This document shows, piece after piece, positions 15,845 to 25,100 of a stretch of 41,195 bases of DNA. Source of the stretch: Anaerolineaceae bacterium. Its GTDB lineage: Bacteria; Chloroflexota; Anaerolineae; Anaerolineales; Anaerolineaceae. The stretch is taken from contig JAENZD010000008.1 in the NCBI GenBank assembly GCA_016841445.1, positions 1 through 41,195 of the forward strand, written 5' to 3'. The position numbers were made by a program, and so were the translations under genes. Numbering within the stretch: position 1 is the stretch's first letter; each line of letters begins with the position of its first letter. Under the pieces are notes generated by a model, which was not told where the DNA came from, made no database searches, and saw only the letters and a list, made by a program, of their open reading frames with translations.

Positions 15845-16537
15845 ATGAACTTTCCTGAGCTGATACCTGCCTGGTTTGTAAAAAGAACGAACCGGTTTAC
15901 TGCTGGGTTACGACTCGAAAATGGAACGCTTGCGAACGCGTTCATCCCCACCACTGGACGGTTAACCGGTGTGCTTGTCCCCGGATGCAGTGTGTGGCTG
16001 GCACAAGCGGATTTGTCTACAGGGCGGAAAACCGCCTACGATATCGTCCTGGTTGAATTGATTGACGGCGGCTTTTGTTGCATTAATGCCCTTAATGCGA
16101 ACCGCATATTTGCCGAGGCGGTTGGGTTAAGACAGTTAAGTGCTTTTCAATACAATGAGGTAAAAAATGAGGTCGCGATTGGAAAAAGCCGTTTGGACTT
16201 CAGGCTAGTATCCGGGAAGGACGTATGCTGGGCTGAGGTGAAATCGGTGACATACGTTAAAAATGGCGTGGGGAAATTCCCTGATGCACCGACATCTCGG
16301 GGTCGAAAACACCTGCTGGAGCTGGCTGACCTGGCAAAAAGCGGCGACCGGGTGAGTGTTGTGTTTATTGCTCAACGGGAGGATGCCCTATCTTTTGCGC
16401 CCTATGCAGATATTGACCCAGAATTCGCAGAAACTCTGAAAACGGTTAACCAGCAAGGGGTGGAAATCCATGCGTACCGGTGCAATGTAAACCTTGTATC
16501 AATAGAAATCAGCGAATCTATTAATTTTCAATTTTGA
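15845..16537 (+). CDS. sfsA: SfsA, DNA/RNA nuclease family protein
   Basis: A 230-residue SfsA homologue of usual family length. Recognised segments are RTNRFTAGL at the N-terminus, IPTTGRL (counterpart of the family NTGRL/DPGRL), SRLDFRL, AEVKSVTYV and FPDAPTSRGRKHLLEL. The D...EVK arrangement is a PD-(D/E)xK-like nuclease signature, in line with reports of nuclease activity for E. coli SfsA, first described as a sugar-fermentation stimulation protein. GGAAAG lies upstream of the ATG. It follows the PfkB kinase on the same strand. Confidence 0.92.
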   Translation: MNFPELIPAWFVKRTNRFTAGLRLENGTLANAFIPTTGRLTGVLVPGCSVWLAQADLSTGRKTAYDIVLVELIDGGFCCINALNANRIFAEAVGLRQLSAFQYNEVKNEVAIGKSRLDFRLVSGKDVCWAEVKSVTYVKNGVGKFPDAPTSRGRKHLLELADLAKSGDRVSVVFIAQREDALSFAPYADIDPEFAETLKTVNQQGVEIHAYRCNVNLVSIEISESINFQF

Positions 16538-16653
16538 AATCAAAAAACTACAGGTGATATCAATCATGTCAATTCTTCCTCGTCAATTGTGGGTATTACC
16601 CAAGGGACCAGGATCCGATTATCCTAATGTCCGGCGCCAATTTTCTTATTCCA

Positions 16654-16662
16654 TGTTACACT
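16654..16662 (+). promoter_or_regulatory. Extended -10 promoter giving a leaderless mutS2 mRNA
   Basis: TGTTACACT is an extended -10 (TGn followed by TACACT). Nine nucleotides separate it from ATG 16672, so transcription would begin at or within about 3 nt of the start codon. No ribosome site is present before that ATG, and no good -35 is visible. Confidence 0.45.
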
Positions 16663-16671
16663 AACTTTCGC

Positions 16672-19059
16672 ATGAATGAAAAAGCTTTAGAAACCCTTGA
16701 ATTTCATAAGATCATCTCCCGTTTGGTCGAGTATGCACATTTCAGCGCTTCGGGTGATTTGGCCCGTCAACTGCGGCCAACCTCCGTTCTGGATGAAGCA
16801 CTCACCCGTCAAAAAGCGACACGGGAAGCAAAATTCATCCTGAGTGTAGATGCAGACATTTCCTTTTTTAATGCACAGGATATCCGACCATCCATTGGGT
16901 TGGCGCGCCGGGACGGCATCCTGGAGCCCCAGGACCTACTGGCTATAAAGAATTCCTTGATCGTTTCTCGCAATGTGCGACGTATTTTGGAATCCATTGC
17001 GGAAGAAGCGCCACATCTTTACGAGCTTTCTGTTAACCTGCCGGTTGGCTTAGGGCTGGTAGACCAGATCAGCAAGACGATTACAGACCGTGGCGATGTT
17101 TTGGATTCTGCTTCTGAAAAGCTTTCAGAAATCCGCAGGGAGATGAAAATCACCTACGAGCGGATGATGACGCGCATGCAGCGCTTTATCTCCGAATCCA
17201 GCACGGCAAAAATGCTGCAGGAGCCGATCATCACACAGCGCAATGGCAGGAATGTACTGCCTTTAAGGGCGGAATTTAAGGGGAAGATCAAAGCCGTCAT
17301 CCATGACCAATCCGCTTCTGGGGCAACATTGTTCATTGAACCCCTGGCTGTGGTGGAGTGGAATAACCGCTACCGCGAATTGGAACTGAAGGAACGTGAT
17401 GAAGTCCGGCGGATTTTGGCCGAATTGAGCCACAGAATTGCGCTGCATGCTGCACCGCTAAACCTGATGGTAGAGGTTATGGCGGAAATGGATCTGGCGA
17501 TGATGTGTGCCCGGTATGCTGAAGACCTGGATGCTGTTGAACCAGAGATGGTGGGCATAAGGGAAACTCCCGGAAAACATCCTGGTAGCACCATTCGCCT
17601 TTATCAAGCTCGCCACCCTCTGCTGGATCAAAAAACGGTGGTCCCAATCGATGTGGATTTGGATAAGGATACGTATGCCCTGGTGATCACCGGTCCGAAC
17701 ACCGGCGGTAAAACAGTCACCCTTAAGACGGTTGGTTTGCTGGTGCTCATGGCGCAGTCTGGGCTGCAGATTCCTGCTCAATCCGGATCGGCACTGTCCG
17801 TTTTCGATAATATCTTTGCGGATATTGGGGATGAGCAGTCAATCGAGCAATCCCTTTCGACCTTCTCGGGACATGTTAACAATATTGTGGAGATCCTCCG
17901 GCAGGCTGACCCCCAATCTTTGGTCCTTTTGGATGAGTTAGGTGCCGGCACAGATCCCCAGGAAGGATCAGCCTTAGCCCGCGCCGTAATGACCCACTTG
18001 CTGGACAGCAGTATCACCAGTATGATCGCAACCCATTACCCTGAACTCAAGGCGTATGCACACACGACACCGGGTGTGTTAAATGCCAGTGTTGAATTTA
18101 ACCTCAAGACATTGAAACCCACCTATCACTTGACGATCGGGCTGCCAGGACGCTCCAACGCCCTGGCGATAGCGGAACGGTTGGGACTTCCCCAATCCAT
18201 TATCGAAGCAGCAAAAGCAGAAATCAATCCGACCGATCTGCGTGCTGAGGATCTGCTGGATGAGATTCACAGGCAGCGGGATCTCTCCCGACAGGCAAGA
18301 GGTGCGGCAGAAGATGCTCAACGGGAAGCAGAAATGTTGAGTAATACGTTGGCTAACAGGTTGGACCAGATTGAAGATGAACGTTTTGCTACACTGGAAC
18401 AAGCACGACAGGAAGGTGAAAGAGAACTGGAGAAATTTCGGGAAGAATTAGAAGGCTTGCGCCGCCAGCTAGCCAAAGCCCGCCAACCTTTGGAGGTTGT
18501 TGATGAGGTTGAAGAGACGGTTGAAGCTTTGGAAGAAGAAATTGCAGAGCCAGTTGTCAGGAAAACACCGGAGAAACCCGTCCGAAAACCGAAAGGCCCA
18601 CTGCGGTTGGGAGAAAAAGTACACCTGCGCTCAATTGACCAGGATGGCGTTGTGACATCGATTGGGGAAGATGAGGTTGAGGTTCAAATTGGCAGGCTCA
18701 GGATTCGAGCTCGATTATCAGATGTTGTCAGGAAAGGGGAACCTGAAGGGGAAGCGCAAAAGGAAAAATCAAAAAAAAGCGGGATCACGCTGCCGGACAT
18801 GATTGAATCTCCCGGTATGGAACTTGATATCCGCGGTCATCGGATTGACGAAGGCCTGGACACTTTGGACCGCTACCTCGAAAGAGCTTATTTGGCAGGA
18901 CTGCCTTTTGTTCGGATCATCCATGGAAAAGGGACAGGGCGGTTAAGAGATTCGGTTCGAGATGCATTGGGGCATAACCCGCATGTTGACCGGTTCGAGA
19001 GCGGGAGCAGAACCGAGGGTGGTGAAGGTGTTACTGTCGCCCACTTGAAAACAAGTTAA
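16672..19059 (+). CDS. mutS2: MutS2 (endonuclease MutS2 / ribosome-rescue ATPase)
   Basis: A 795-residue MutS2. The N-terminus MNEKALETLEFHKI is the conserved family start, so ATG 16672 is chosen over an upstream ATG at 16627. The ATPase core has Walker A GPNTGGKT near residue 340 and Walker B VLLDELGAGTDPQEGSALA near 420, followed by SMIATHYPELK. A long charged coiled-coil-like section (about 520-620) leads to a KOW-like segment (GEKVHLRSIDQDGVV) and a C-terminal Smr domain with ELDIRGHRIDEG and IHGKGTGRLR. MutS2 lacks the mismatch-recognition domain of MutS. It is known to suppress homologous recombination and, in Bacillus, to act on collided ribosomes. The gene converges on the SARP regulator and shares its terminator. 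Confidence 0.97.
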   Translation: MNEKALETLEFHKIISRLVEYAHFSASGDLARQLRPTSVLDEALTRQKATREAKFILSVDADISFFNAQDIRPSIGLARRDGILEPQDLLAIKNSLIVSRNVRRILESIAEEAPHLYELSVNLPVGLGLVDQISKTITDRGDVLDSASEKLSEIRREMKITYERMMTRMQRFISESSTAKMLQEPIITQRNGRNVLPLRAEFKGKIKAVIHDQSASGATLFIEPLAVVEWNNRYRELELKERDEVRRILAELSHRIALHAAPLNLMVEVMAEMDLAMMCARYAEDLDAVEPEMVGIRETPGKHPGSTIRLYQARHPLLDQKTVVPIDVDLDKDTYALVITGPNTGGKTVTLKTVGLLVLMAQSGLQIPAQSGSALSVFDNIFADIGDEQSIEQSLSTFSGHVNNIVEILRQADPQSLVLLDELGAGTDPQEGSALARAVMTHLLDSSITSMIATHYPELKAYAHTTPGVLNASVEFNLKTLKPTYHLTIGLPGRSNALAIAERLGLPQSIIEAAKAEINPTDLRAEDLLDEIHRQRDLSRQARGAAEDAQREAEMLSNTLANRLDQIEDERFATLEQARQEGERELEKFREELEGLRRQLAKARQPLEVVDEVEETVEALEEEIAEPVVRKTPEKPVRKPKGPLRLGEKVHLRSIDQDGVVTSIGEDEVEVQIGRLRIRARLSDVVRKGEPEGEAQKEKSKKSGITLPDMIESPGMELDIRGHRIDEGLDTLDRYLERAYLAGLPFVRIIHGKGTGRLRDSVRDALGHNPHVDRFESGSRTEGGEGVTVAHLKTS

Positions 19060-19062
19060 CAC

Positions 19063-19114
19063 AAAAAGAACCGACAGTGCCTCATTCCGCTCCCTTTGCA
19101 TTGCCGGTTCTTTT
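19063..19114. terminator. Bidirectional terminator between mutS2 and the SARP gene
   Basis: AAAAGAACCG (19064-19073) pairs with CGGTTCTTTT (19105-19114) in a 10-bp stem with a long loop, starting 4 nt after the mutS2 stop. The arms carry A-runs and T-runs, so both strands end with a U-tract (four T on plus, five on minus). This is expected between two convergent genes. Confidence 0.6.
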
Positions 19115-19207
19115 GCATGTGGTCCCCTCAGCCACTTGCCCGTGTTTGATGATAACTTCGACCAAAAATAGTGTAACATATCACCGTTACCAAAACGTGG
19201 ACACGGT

Positions 19208-22200
19208 TTAAAGAATGGTAACGCCCTTTTCCCACCGTTTTCTGGCAAGCTCAAAATCATTCCTGAGGGCTTCGGATTGTGTGTGTCGATCTACTTCCTT
19301 AAGCATCGATCTGAATTTTAACCAAATGTCATCAGAAACAGCAGATTGGTTGATCGTCTTCATCAGTTCAATGTAATGCGTCCATGCATTCAAATGCTGC
19401 CAGACCAAATGATGTTCTTCGCTTTCTTCGAGTGTTTCTAACAGCAGCCTTTCTGCTTCATTGTATTGGTGCTGGTTGACTGCTAATTCTGCCAAACCCT
19501 TTAAGCTCCAAACCTGTTCATATTTTAAACCTAATTTAACTGCTTGGTTATTTGCGGATGTAAATTTCTCATTGGATTCTTCGAAATTATCCTCAAAAAG
19601 GTCACAAAATGCTGTGACGATCAGTGCCTGGATATGATAAGACTGCAGTCCCTTTTCTTTGGTGAATGCCATTACATTATCAATAATCCGTCTGGCTTCT
19701 GGGATTTGCCTTTCCATTGTCAGTACCCGTGCCAATTGGATGCTGTTTTCAATTCCATTTGTGGATTTTGGGGGGAACCCATCCCGAATTTGAGCAATCC
19801 GATAGTGCTGAAGTGCCTGGGATTTATTTTGCAGCGTAAAGAAGATCTGGCCTAAGATCCGGTTTGCATCGATAATGGTGTGGTTCCATCCGAACTTTTC
19901 ACCCATCGCGAGTGCTCTTGATGCGTCTTGATAAGCCTCATCTAAATACCCCTGTTTTACCAGGGCTTTAGCACGGGTGGACAGCAAAACAACTTCGGTA
20001 AGTGTATTATCAATCGCTTTTGCAATTTCCAAGCCCTCTTCAATGAATTTTGTACAAAGAGAATAATCGCCGGTTAACTCATATGCGCATGCCAGCACAT
20101 TGAGTGCCCTCAGGCGGTCATAAGTATTGAGCTGGTGATAGAATTGTTTGTAGACATTATTCGCTGTCTGTAGAGCTTTTTCTGCAAAACCTGTGGCATG
20201 AAGAACCGCCGCAATAGCGTTATTGGCTAAAAATTTGAGGTTATTGTGTGAATCCTCAGTGAAGTCTGATTCATTAATGACATCCAGAGCGAGTTCTGCT
20301 CCCTGGCGACAACCCTCAAAATCAAGCTGCCACCATTGAAATGAACATTTTCGGAGAATAGCTGATGCCAGCGCTTTCCTATCATTCGTAAGATGCAGGT
20401 AATCGATAGCTTTTTCAAGCAGATTTCCGCCTGTGTCAAATTCCATACGTAAATGACATGAGTTTGCCAATGCAATGTATGCATAACCCAGCAATCGAGG
20501 GCTATTTTCCCGTTCTCCTAAGAATTGTATTTTGAGCCCTATTTGCTCCAGTAATCCTGTTTGGTTGGATTGGTGAGCGAAATTGCTCCAGGGTTCATAG
20601 AGTGAGAGTACGTCATCAATCGAAAAGAATCCTTCTGAAGCATCTCTGTAGATTTTCTCAGCGCTCAGGTAATTGTGTAATACATCATCCTTAGCCCCTA
20701 GGGTCCACGCGTATTGGGCAGCTTTGATGAACCAATGGAAGGCATTTAATCGATCTCCGCTGGCAAGGTAATGATTTGCAATGACCCCCGCTTGCTCAGG
20801 GTGATGATTCGCCTCTACCATGTAGTCTGCTGCGCGCTTATGTAGGATACGCAGGCTGGATGGTGTTGATTCCGCGAGAATGACATCCCGTATTTTTTCA
20901 TGAGTCAGTTGAAACGTCAATTCGGGGGAGTTTTCCTCGTCAGTCAGGCTTATGAACCCGGACTTAACGAGCGGCTCAATATAATCTATATTTTCAAATT
21001 TTTCTAAATTCGAAACAGCCTTCAATAAGTCCGGTGAAAAGTTGTGCCCAAGGATGGCTGCACACAGTAAAATATGCCGGGCAGTTTCATCAAATTTATT
21101 TATTCTTCCACGGATGATGGCGCGGATGCTTTCTGGCAGAGGAAGAGAAGGCATTGATTCCAAAGTCTCAATATCCTGGTCCCTATCAAGGATATCTCTG
21201 ACTAGTTCAAGGACAAAAAATGGATTGCCATTGGATTCATGATAGATCTGAGCGATAACATTTGTTGAAACCTTTTTTTGCATGGCACTTTCAACTAAGA
21301 GTCTCAGGTCTTCCGGATTTAATCCGGTTAGATTGATAGAATGGATCGGATGCGTACGATAGAATCGATCTATCATTGATTCCAAAACCTGGTTGGATTC
21401 TTCAGGCCGCAGCGCAATGATAAGGAGGCCTTGAATATTAAACAATCCCTGGGAGATGAGATATGAAATGGTTTGAATCGTTTGGGAATCAGCCCACTGT
21501 GCATCATCCAGGAAAAAGATCAGCTTTCCTTTTTTTTCAGACAAACAACGAAAGAGATGGTAAAGGGCATCCAGTAGATGCTGCTTGCCGGTTGGAAAAT
21601 CGGCGGCTTTCGTTTCATGAATATCAAGGGGCTTAGCGGATAGCTCTGGCAGTAATAATTGGAGCTGGTTCATCCAAATGCAGTCCAGTTCTAACCACAA
21701 ATCTTTTGTTATGGATTTCCTTAAGCCATGGATGATCGGAGAAAAGGGCAAAGTCTCTTCCATTTCCCGGGCGGATGTAAGAAACAGGGTGTTTCTCGCC
21801 CCGAGGGTTTGCAGAAGCTCTTGTACGAGCCGGGTTTTTCCGGTACCCATCTCGCCTCGGATGAGGACGATACCGCCGCTGAAGAATGCGTGTCTCATCT
21901 TTTCTAATTCCAATTGTCTCCCCACCATTGGCAGACGCATGGTCAGCGGCAGGTGCCACTCATTATGTCCTTGTCCCTTGTTTTCTTTGATGATAGATTC
22001 AGCAGCCTGGATCTTGCTGATGATAGCGGTCGGAAGAGGGGCATTGAATTCCATTTCATAAACCGTCTCCAGATCATCGCAATAGGTTAATACATCATTA
22101 TGCTTTCCAAGTTGAGCTAAAATTTCAAGAACCGTCAGGTGATTGGAAACGTTCAGAACATCCAATTGCCCCAATAAAAAGAAATATTTCAGTGCCAACT

Positions 22201-22765
22201 CAAGTTGGCCTGCGCTCTGGTAATGCTCAGCCAGACGCAGCATCAGTAATTTTCGCTGGTAAGTGAGCTCGTTATTATGGATTTGGTGCCAAAATTCTAA
22301 TTCAGGATAGGCTGAGAAGTTCTCTCCCAGGATGATACGATCCCCACGCCAAAGTTCGAGGGCTTTTTGAACCTGGTTCACAATTTGGCCAGGCAGTGTT
22401 CGATTCTCTTGGTAGCTGGAAAGGGTTGTATCCAGGCTGTGAAAATAATCTTCAAATTTTGCTACATCGAGCGAACAGCGGTTGAGATCTAACCTGACCG
22501 TATCGAATTCTGTCACTATCAGGTCTGGATCTACCAGGTTTTTTCGCAGCCTTGAAAGCGCTGTTCGTAAAGCAGCCCTGGGATCCATTTGCTCAGCCTG
22601 GGGCCAGAGTAAATCGATCAGGGTTGTTCGGCTGACAAGTTTGTGTTCGACAGCGAGAATATATAAAATGAAACGCTCTATCCGGCGATTAATTTGGATG
22701 AGTTCATCGCCATGGCGTAATTCTATCGAACCGAGTAAACGGATCGTTAATGTGGGGGCAGTCAT
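19208..22765 (-). CDS. SARP-type transcriptional regulator (DNA-binding, BTAD, AAA ATPase, TPR)
   Basis: A 1185-residue STAND-like regulator. Residues 1-95 form an OmpR/SARP winged helix (LLGSIELRHGDELIQINRR; LIDLLWPQAEQMDPRAALRTA). Residues 100-260 form a BTAD-like helical domain. An AAA_16/NB-ARC-type ATPase follows, with Walker A GEMGTGKT near 305 and Walker B LIFFLDDAQWAD near 418. The remaining part (about 650-1185) is TPR-like helical repeats that probably bind a ligand or partner. Such proteins are ATP-dependent activators related to AfsR and MalT. The regulon is unknown; the gene stands alone, convergent with mutS2 and separated from upstream tRNA-Leu by a terminator. A TATAAT box lies 9 nt before the ATG, with no ribosome site, so the mRNA is probably leaderless. 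Confidence 0.92.
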   Translation of the reverse strand: MTAPTLTIRLLGSIELRHGDELIQINRRIERFILYILAVEHKLVSRTTLIDLLWPQAEQMDPRAALRTALSRLRKNLVDPDLIVTEFDTVRLDLNRCSLDVAKFEDYFHSLDTTLSSYQENRTLPGQIVNQVQKALELWRGDRIILGENFSAYPELEFWHQIHNNELTYQRKLLMLRLAEHYQSAGQLELALKYFFLLGQLDVLNVSNHLTVLEILAQLGKHNDVLTYCDDLETVYEMEFNAPLPTAIISKIQAAESIIKENKGQGHNEWHLPLTMRLPMVGRQLELEKMRHAFFSGGIVLIRGEMGTGKTRLVQELLQTLGARNTLFLTSAREMEETLPFSPIIHGLRKSITKDLWLELDCIWMNQLQLLLPELSAKPLDIHETKAADFPTGKQHLLDALYHLFRCLSEKKGKLIFFLDDAQWADSQTIQTISYLISQGLFNIQGLLIIALRPEESNQVLESMIDRFYRTHPIHSINLTGLNPEDLRLLVESAMQKKVSTNVIAQIYHESNGNPFFVLELVRDILDRDQDIETLESMPSLPLPESIRAIIRGRINKFDETARHILLCAAILGHNFSPDLLKAVSNLEKFENIDYIEPLVKSGFISLTDEENSPELTFQLTHEKIRDVILAESTPSSLRILHKRAADYMVEANHHPEQAGVIANHYLASGDRLNAFHWFIKAAQYAWTLGAKDDVLHNYLSAEKIYRDASEGFFSIDDVLSLYEPWSNFAHQSNQTGLLEQIGLKIQFLGERENSPRLLGYAYIALANSCHLRMEFDTGGNLLEKAIDYLHLTNDRKALASAILRKCSFQWWQLDFEGCRQGAELALDVINESDFTEDSHNNLKFLANNAIAAVLHATGFAEKALQTANNVYKQFYHQLNTYDRLRALNVLACAYELTGDYSLCTKFIEEGLEIAKAIDNTLTEVVLLSTRAKALVKQGYLDEAYQDASRALAMGEKFGWNHTIIDANRILGQIFFTLQNKSQALQHYRIAQIRDGFPPKSTNGIENSIQLARVLTMERQIPEARRIIDNVMAFTKEKGLQSYHIQALIVTAFCDLFEDNFEESNEKFTSANNQAVKLGLKYEQVWSLKGLAELAVNQHQYNEAERLLLETLEESEEHHLVWQHLNAWTHYIELMKTINQSAVSDDIWLKFRSMLKEVDRHTQSEALRNDFELARKRWEKGVTIL

Positions 22766-22774
22766 CAGATTTTA

Positions 22775-22780
22775 ATTATA
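22775..22780 (-). promoter_or_regulatory. -10 box of the SARP gene (leaderless)
   Basis: The minus strand reads TATAAT at 22780-22775, with nine nucleotides between it and ATG 22765. The -35 region (ATTAAT) is poor. The spacing places the transcription start within a few bases of the ATG. Confidence 0.5.
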
Positions 22781-22833
22781 TCTTAATCGCCATTTTCATT
22801 AATCTACGCGTTTCGATACCAGAAACTTAACGG

Positions 22834-22864
22834 AAAAAGCTCACCAAAGGTTGATGAGCTTTTT
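22834..22864 (-). terminator. Rho-independent terminator after tRNA-Leu
   Basis: AAAAAGCTCA (22834-22843) and TGAGCTTTTT (22855-22864) form a perfect 10-bp stem with an 11-base loop, ending in a T-run on the minus strand directly downstream of the tRNA 3' end. The palindrome also has a T-run on the plus strand, but no plus-strand gene ends here. Confidence 0.85.
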
Positions 22865-22866
22865 AA

Positions 22867-22948
22867 TGCCGAAGGTGGGAATCGAACCCACATGCCCGAG
22901 GGCACACGAGTTTGAGTCGTGCGCGTCTGCCAATTCCGCCACTTCGGC
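22867..22948 (-). tRNA. tRNA-Leu (anticodon CAA)
   Basis: Read on the minus strand, a 7-bp acceptor stem (GCCGAAG with CTTCGGC) encloses a D-arm with GGAATTGGCAGACG, an anticodon stem CACGA/TCGTG with loop CTCAAAC giving anticodon CAA, a long variable arm (GTGCCCTCGGGCAT region) typical of class II tRNAs, and the T-arm GTGGGTTCGAACCCAC. The discriminator base is A, as required for leucine. CCA is not encoded. It reads UUG codons. It has its own promoter (22959-22987) and terminator (22834-22864), so it is a single-gene transcription unit. Confidence 0.95.
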
Positions 22949-22958
22949 AAGTAGAAGT

Positions 22959-22987
22959 ATTTTAACCAATTGCATTCATTAGGTCAA
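22959..22987 (-). promoter_or_regulatory. Promoter of tRNA-Leu
   Basis: On the minus strand, TTGACC (22987-22982), a 17-bp spacer and TAAAAT (22964-22959) lie just upstream of the tRNA. Transcription would start about 4 nt before the mature 5' end at 22948. Spacing is ideal and both hexamers match the consensus at five of six positions. Confidence 0.75.
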
Positions 22988-23043
22988 GCTAGAATCTCTC
23001 TTTTCTGCATCACTAGCGAATACACTGAAAAATAGATTAGACA

Positions 23044-24903
23044 TTAATTGGGTGATTCATTTAGAATTGATGCTCGATCTTGAACTTCATAGAAGCTTGC
23101 GTTATAAGCTTCAAAGCGCAATTCAATAAAACCATCTTCCTCAAAGGAATTAATTTTTTCTTTTACTTCATTGCTTGCGTATTTATCCCAGACCAGAAAA
23201 TATTCAACTTCTGGATGATCAACGAAGTTAAAATAAAATTCTTCATAAATTGAGAAAGGTTCAAGTATTTTAAAATTTTCAAGATAAGGCAAATATTCAA
23301 TTGGATATTGAGTCATAATCATCCCGTATTTTCCCTCACTATCGAAATAATTATAAAGTTCATGATTTAATTTGGGTAATAAAGCATTCTTTTGATCTTT
23401 TATTTGAATCTCAGCAAGGGTTGCATTTTTAAAATGCAAGCTTAATGCCCAAATGGCGACGAGTATGGGAACCAAGAAAAAGATAGCCTTAATTTGATGC
23501 AATTTAATTTTCTTAAGAAGTTTCAGGGAGAAATTCATTAATCCAAAAAGGCCCAATCCTGCAAATACAGCTAGAAATGGGAAAACCATAGCAAGGTTTC
23601 TTGTAAAGATACTAAAAAGAAACATCCAAATCAGGGAATAAGGGAATATTGTGATCAGTGCAATCTGTCGGAATTTCTTTTGTATGAATGGTAATGTTAT
23701 TAGAACTACAATAAATAAATATTTGTAAATTCCAAGCATTTCAATTGCTCGTAACCCACGTTCAATAAAAGATCGTCCGCTGTGACGGTCTGCACTGATT
23801 AGGTATTCTACGTTTGTCCAATTTCGCCCTAGCAATATTCTTGATTCATTGAGTATGTACCATGGAAGAAGGATTAGTAAACCGAGAAGCATTGGTTTGA
23901 TTAAAAACTTTAATCTCTCCCAAATCGAAGTGTGTTCTGATTTCTTGGTCAAAATTAAAAATGCGAGTAATGGATAAATAAGAAATATTAGTAATCCATT
24001 TTGCTTTGTTAAGGAAGTCCCTGCAGCAAAGATTGCGCCTAGGTAAACGTAGGAGGTCCTTATAGTTTGGCTTTTCGATTTTTCAGCCTTCAATAATGTA
24101 TATATAGTGAGAAAAGAAAAGAATAATAGCGCAACATCAACATATCCTTCTCCAATATATTCACCGAGGAATTTTTTCGTCAGATAGCGAAGGATGACAA
24201 TGCCTATGAAAAAACCAGGATTCTCATACTCAAATGCGAGGTCCAAGAAGAGCAACCAGGTAATCATTGTAAAAAGAGGCATTATACTTTTCGCGAAGAT
24301 CTGGATGTCTGCGCTTCTCATAAAAGAGTATGTAATTGAGAAATTTGCAGGGATTAGTTGAGGATAGCGATTCGGTGACGGAATTGTATTATTAAACCAT
24401 TCGGTTGCCCATCTATTCCAGGACACAACTGCGTCCCATTCCTTAAATACAGTGCCAAAATTGTCGATAAATACCCTACTCAACCACAATAAACTTGAGA
24501 TTGTCCAGATCAAAAATATTATTGTAAGAATTGATTTGATAATTCTACTGAATGCTAACTCATCTTCTTTTTTGACAAATAAATTCATTAATTTGTATAG
24601 TGCTTCGATGATGAAAGAGTATGTATGGGTGAAGACTTCTTCAATACTAATAAGAATTTTTTCTTTATAAAGCCAAAACACTAAACAGATTTCCGTGATA
24701 AATAGAATATAGTGGAGAATGGAATAATTAATTTTCAGACTAGTCAGGAGTAAAATCCAGAAAAAATTAAAAATAAGACTTAATCCAAAAACATATCCAA
24801 TTGTCTGAAAAACTCTCCTAGGAAGTTGAAAAAACTTTAGGAAAATGACGCCTGGTAAAAACAGAATTTGAATAAGTGATAATATTCCTTTAATGAAAAT
24901 CAT
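23044..24903 (-). CDS. GT-C-fold membrane glycosyltransferase-like protein
   Basis: A 619-residue protein with ten or more hydrophobic segments and a C-terminal soluble part of about 110 residues. The first large outer loop (about residues 145-185) holds EWDAVVSWNRWATEW and PNRYPQLIP. An acidic residue in this loop is the catalytic position in GT-C enzymes such as the PMT/ArnT superfamily, which transfer sugars from polyprenyl-phosphate carriers at the outer face of the membrane. I do not recognise an exact family. The gene is visibly AT-richer than its neighbours and diverges from the GT2 gene at 25101, whose product could make the lipid-linked sugar donor it would use. Confidence 0.75.
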   Translation of the reverse strand: MIFIKGILSLIQILFLPGVIFLKFFQLPRRVFQTIGYVFGLSLIFNFFWILLLTSLKINYSILHYILFITEICLVFWLYKEKILISIEEVFTHTYSFIIEALYKLMNLFVKKEDELAFSRIIKSILTIIFLIWTISSLLWLSRVFIDNFGTVFKEWDAVVSWNRWATEWFNNTIPSPNRYPQLIPANFSITYSFMRSADIQIFAKSIMPLFTMITWLLFLDLAFEYENPGFFIGIVILRYLTKKFLGEYIGEGYVDVALLFFSFLTIYTLLKAEKSKSQTIRTSYVYLGAIFAAGTSLTKQNGLLIFLIYPLLAFLILTKKSEHTSIWERLKFLIKPMLLGLLILLPWYILNESRILLGRNWTNVEYLISADRHSGRSFIERGLRAIEMLGIYKYLFIVVLITLPFIQKKFRQIALITIFPYSLIWMFLFSIFTRNLAMVFPFLAVFAGLGLFGLMNFSLKLLKKIKLHQIKAIFFLVPILVAIWALSLHFKNATLAEIQIKDQKNALLPKLNHELYNYFDSEGKYGMIMTQYPIEYLPYLENFKILEPFSIYEEFYFNFVDHPEVEYFLVWDKYASNEVKEKINSFEEDGFIELRFEAYNASFYEVQDRASILNESPN

Positions 24904-25100
24904 TCGCTTTCCTTTTGGTAAAATTATGCTTATTATAATGTGAATCGGGAATTCAATTATTTTTATTTATAGTTTCTACTTTATTGCTATTGAGATATAT
25001 TTTATGGTTTATTCAGTACAATAATCCAAATAGTTTATGATAGTGTGAGTCTGTATGACTGAAGGTTGTTGTAAAAATTTATTATCCGCAAAGGATCTAA

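Noticed and set aside
16627-16671. Fifteen-residue N-terminal extension of MutS2
   Set aside because: The conserved family N-terminus begins at ATG 16672, and the extension covers the proposed promoter.
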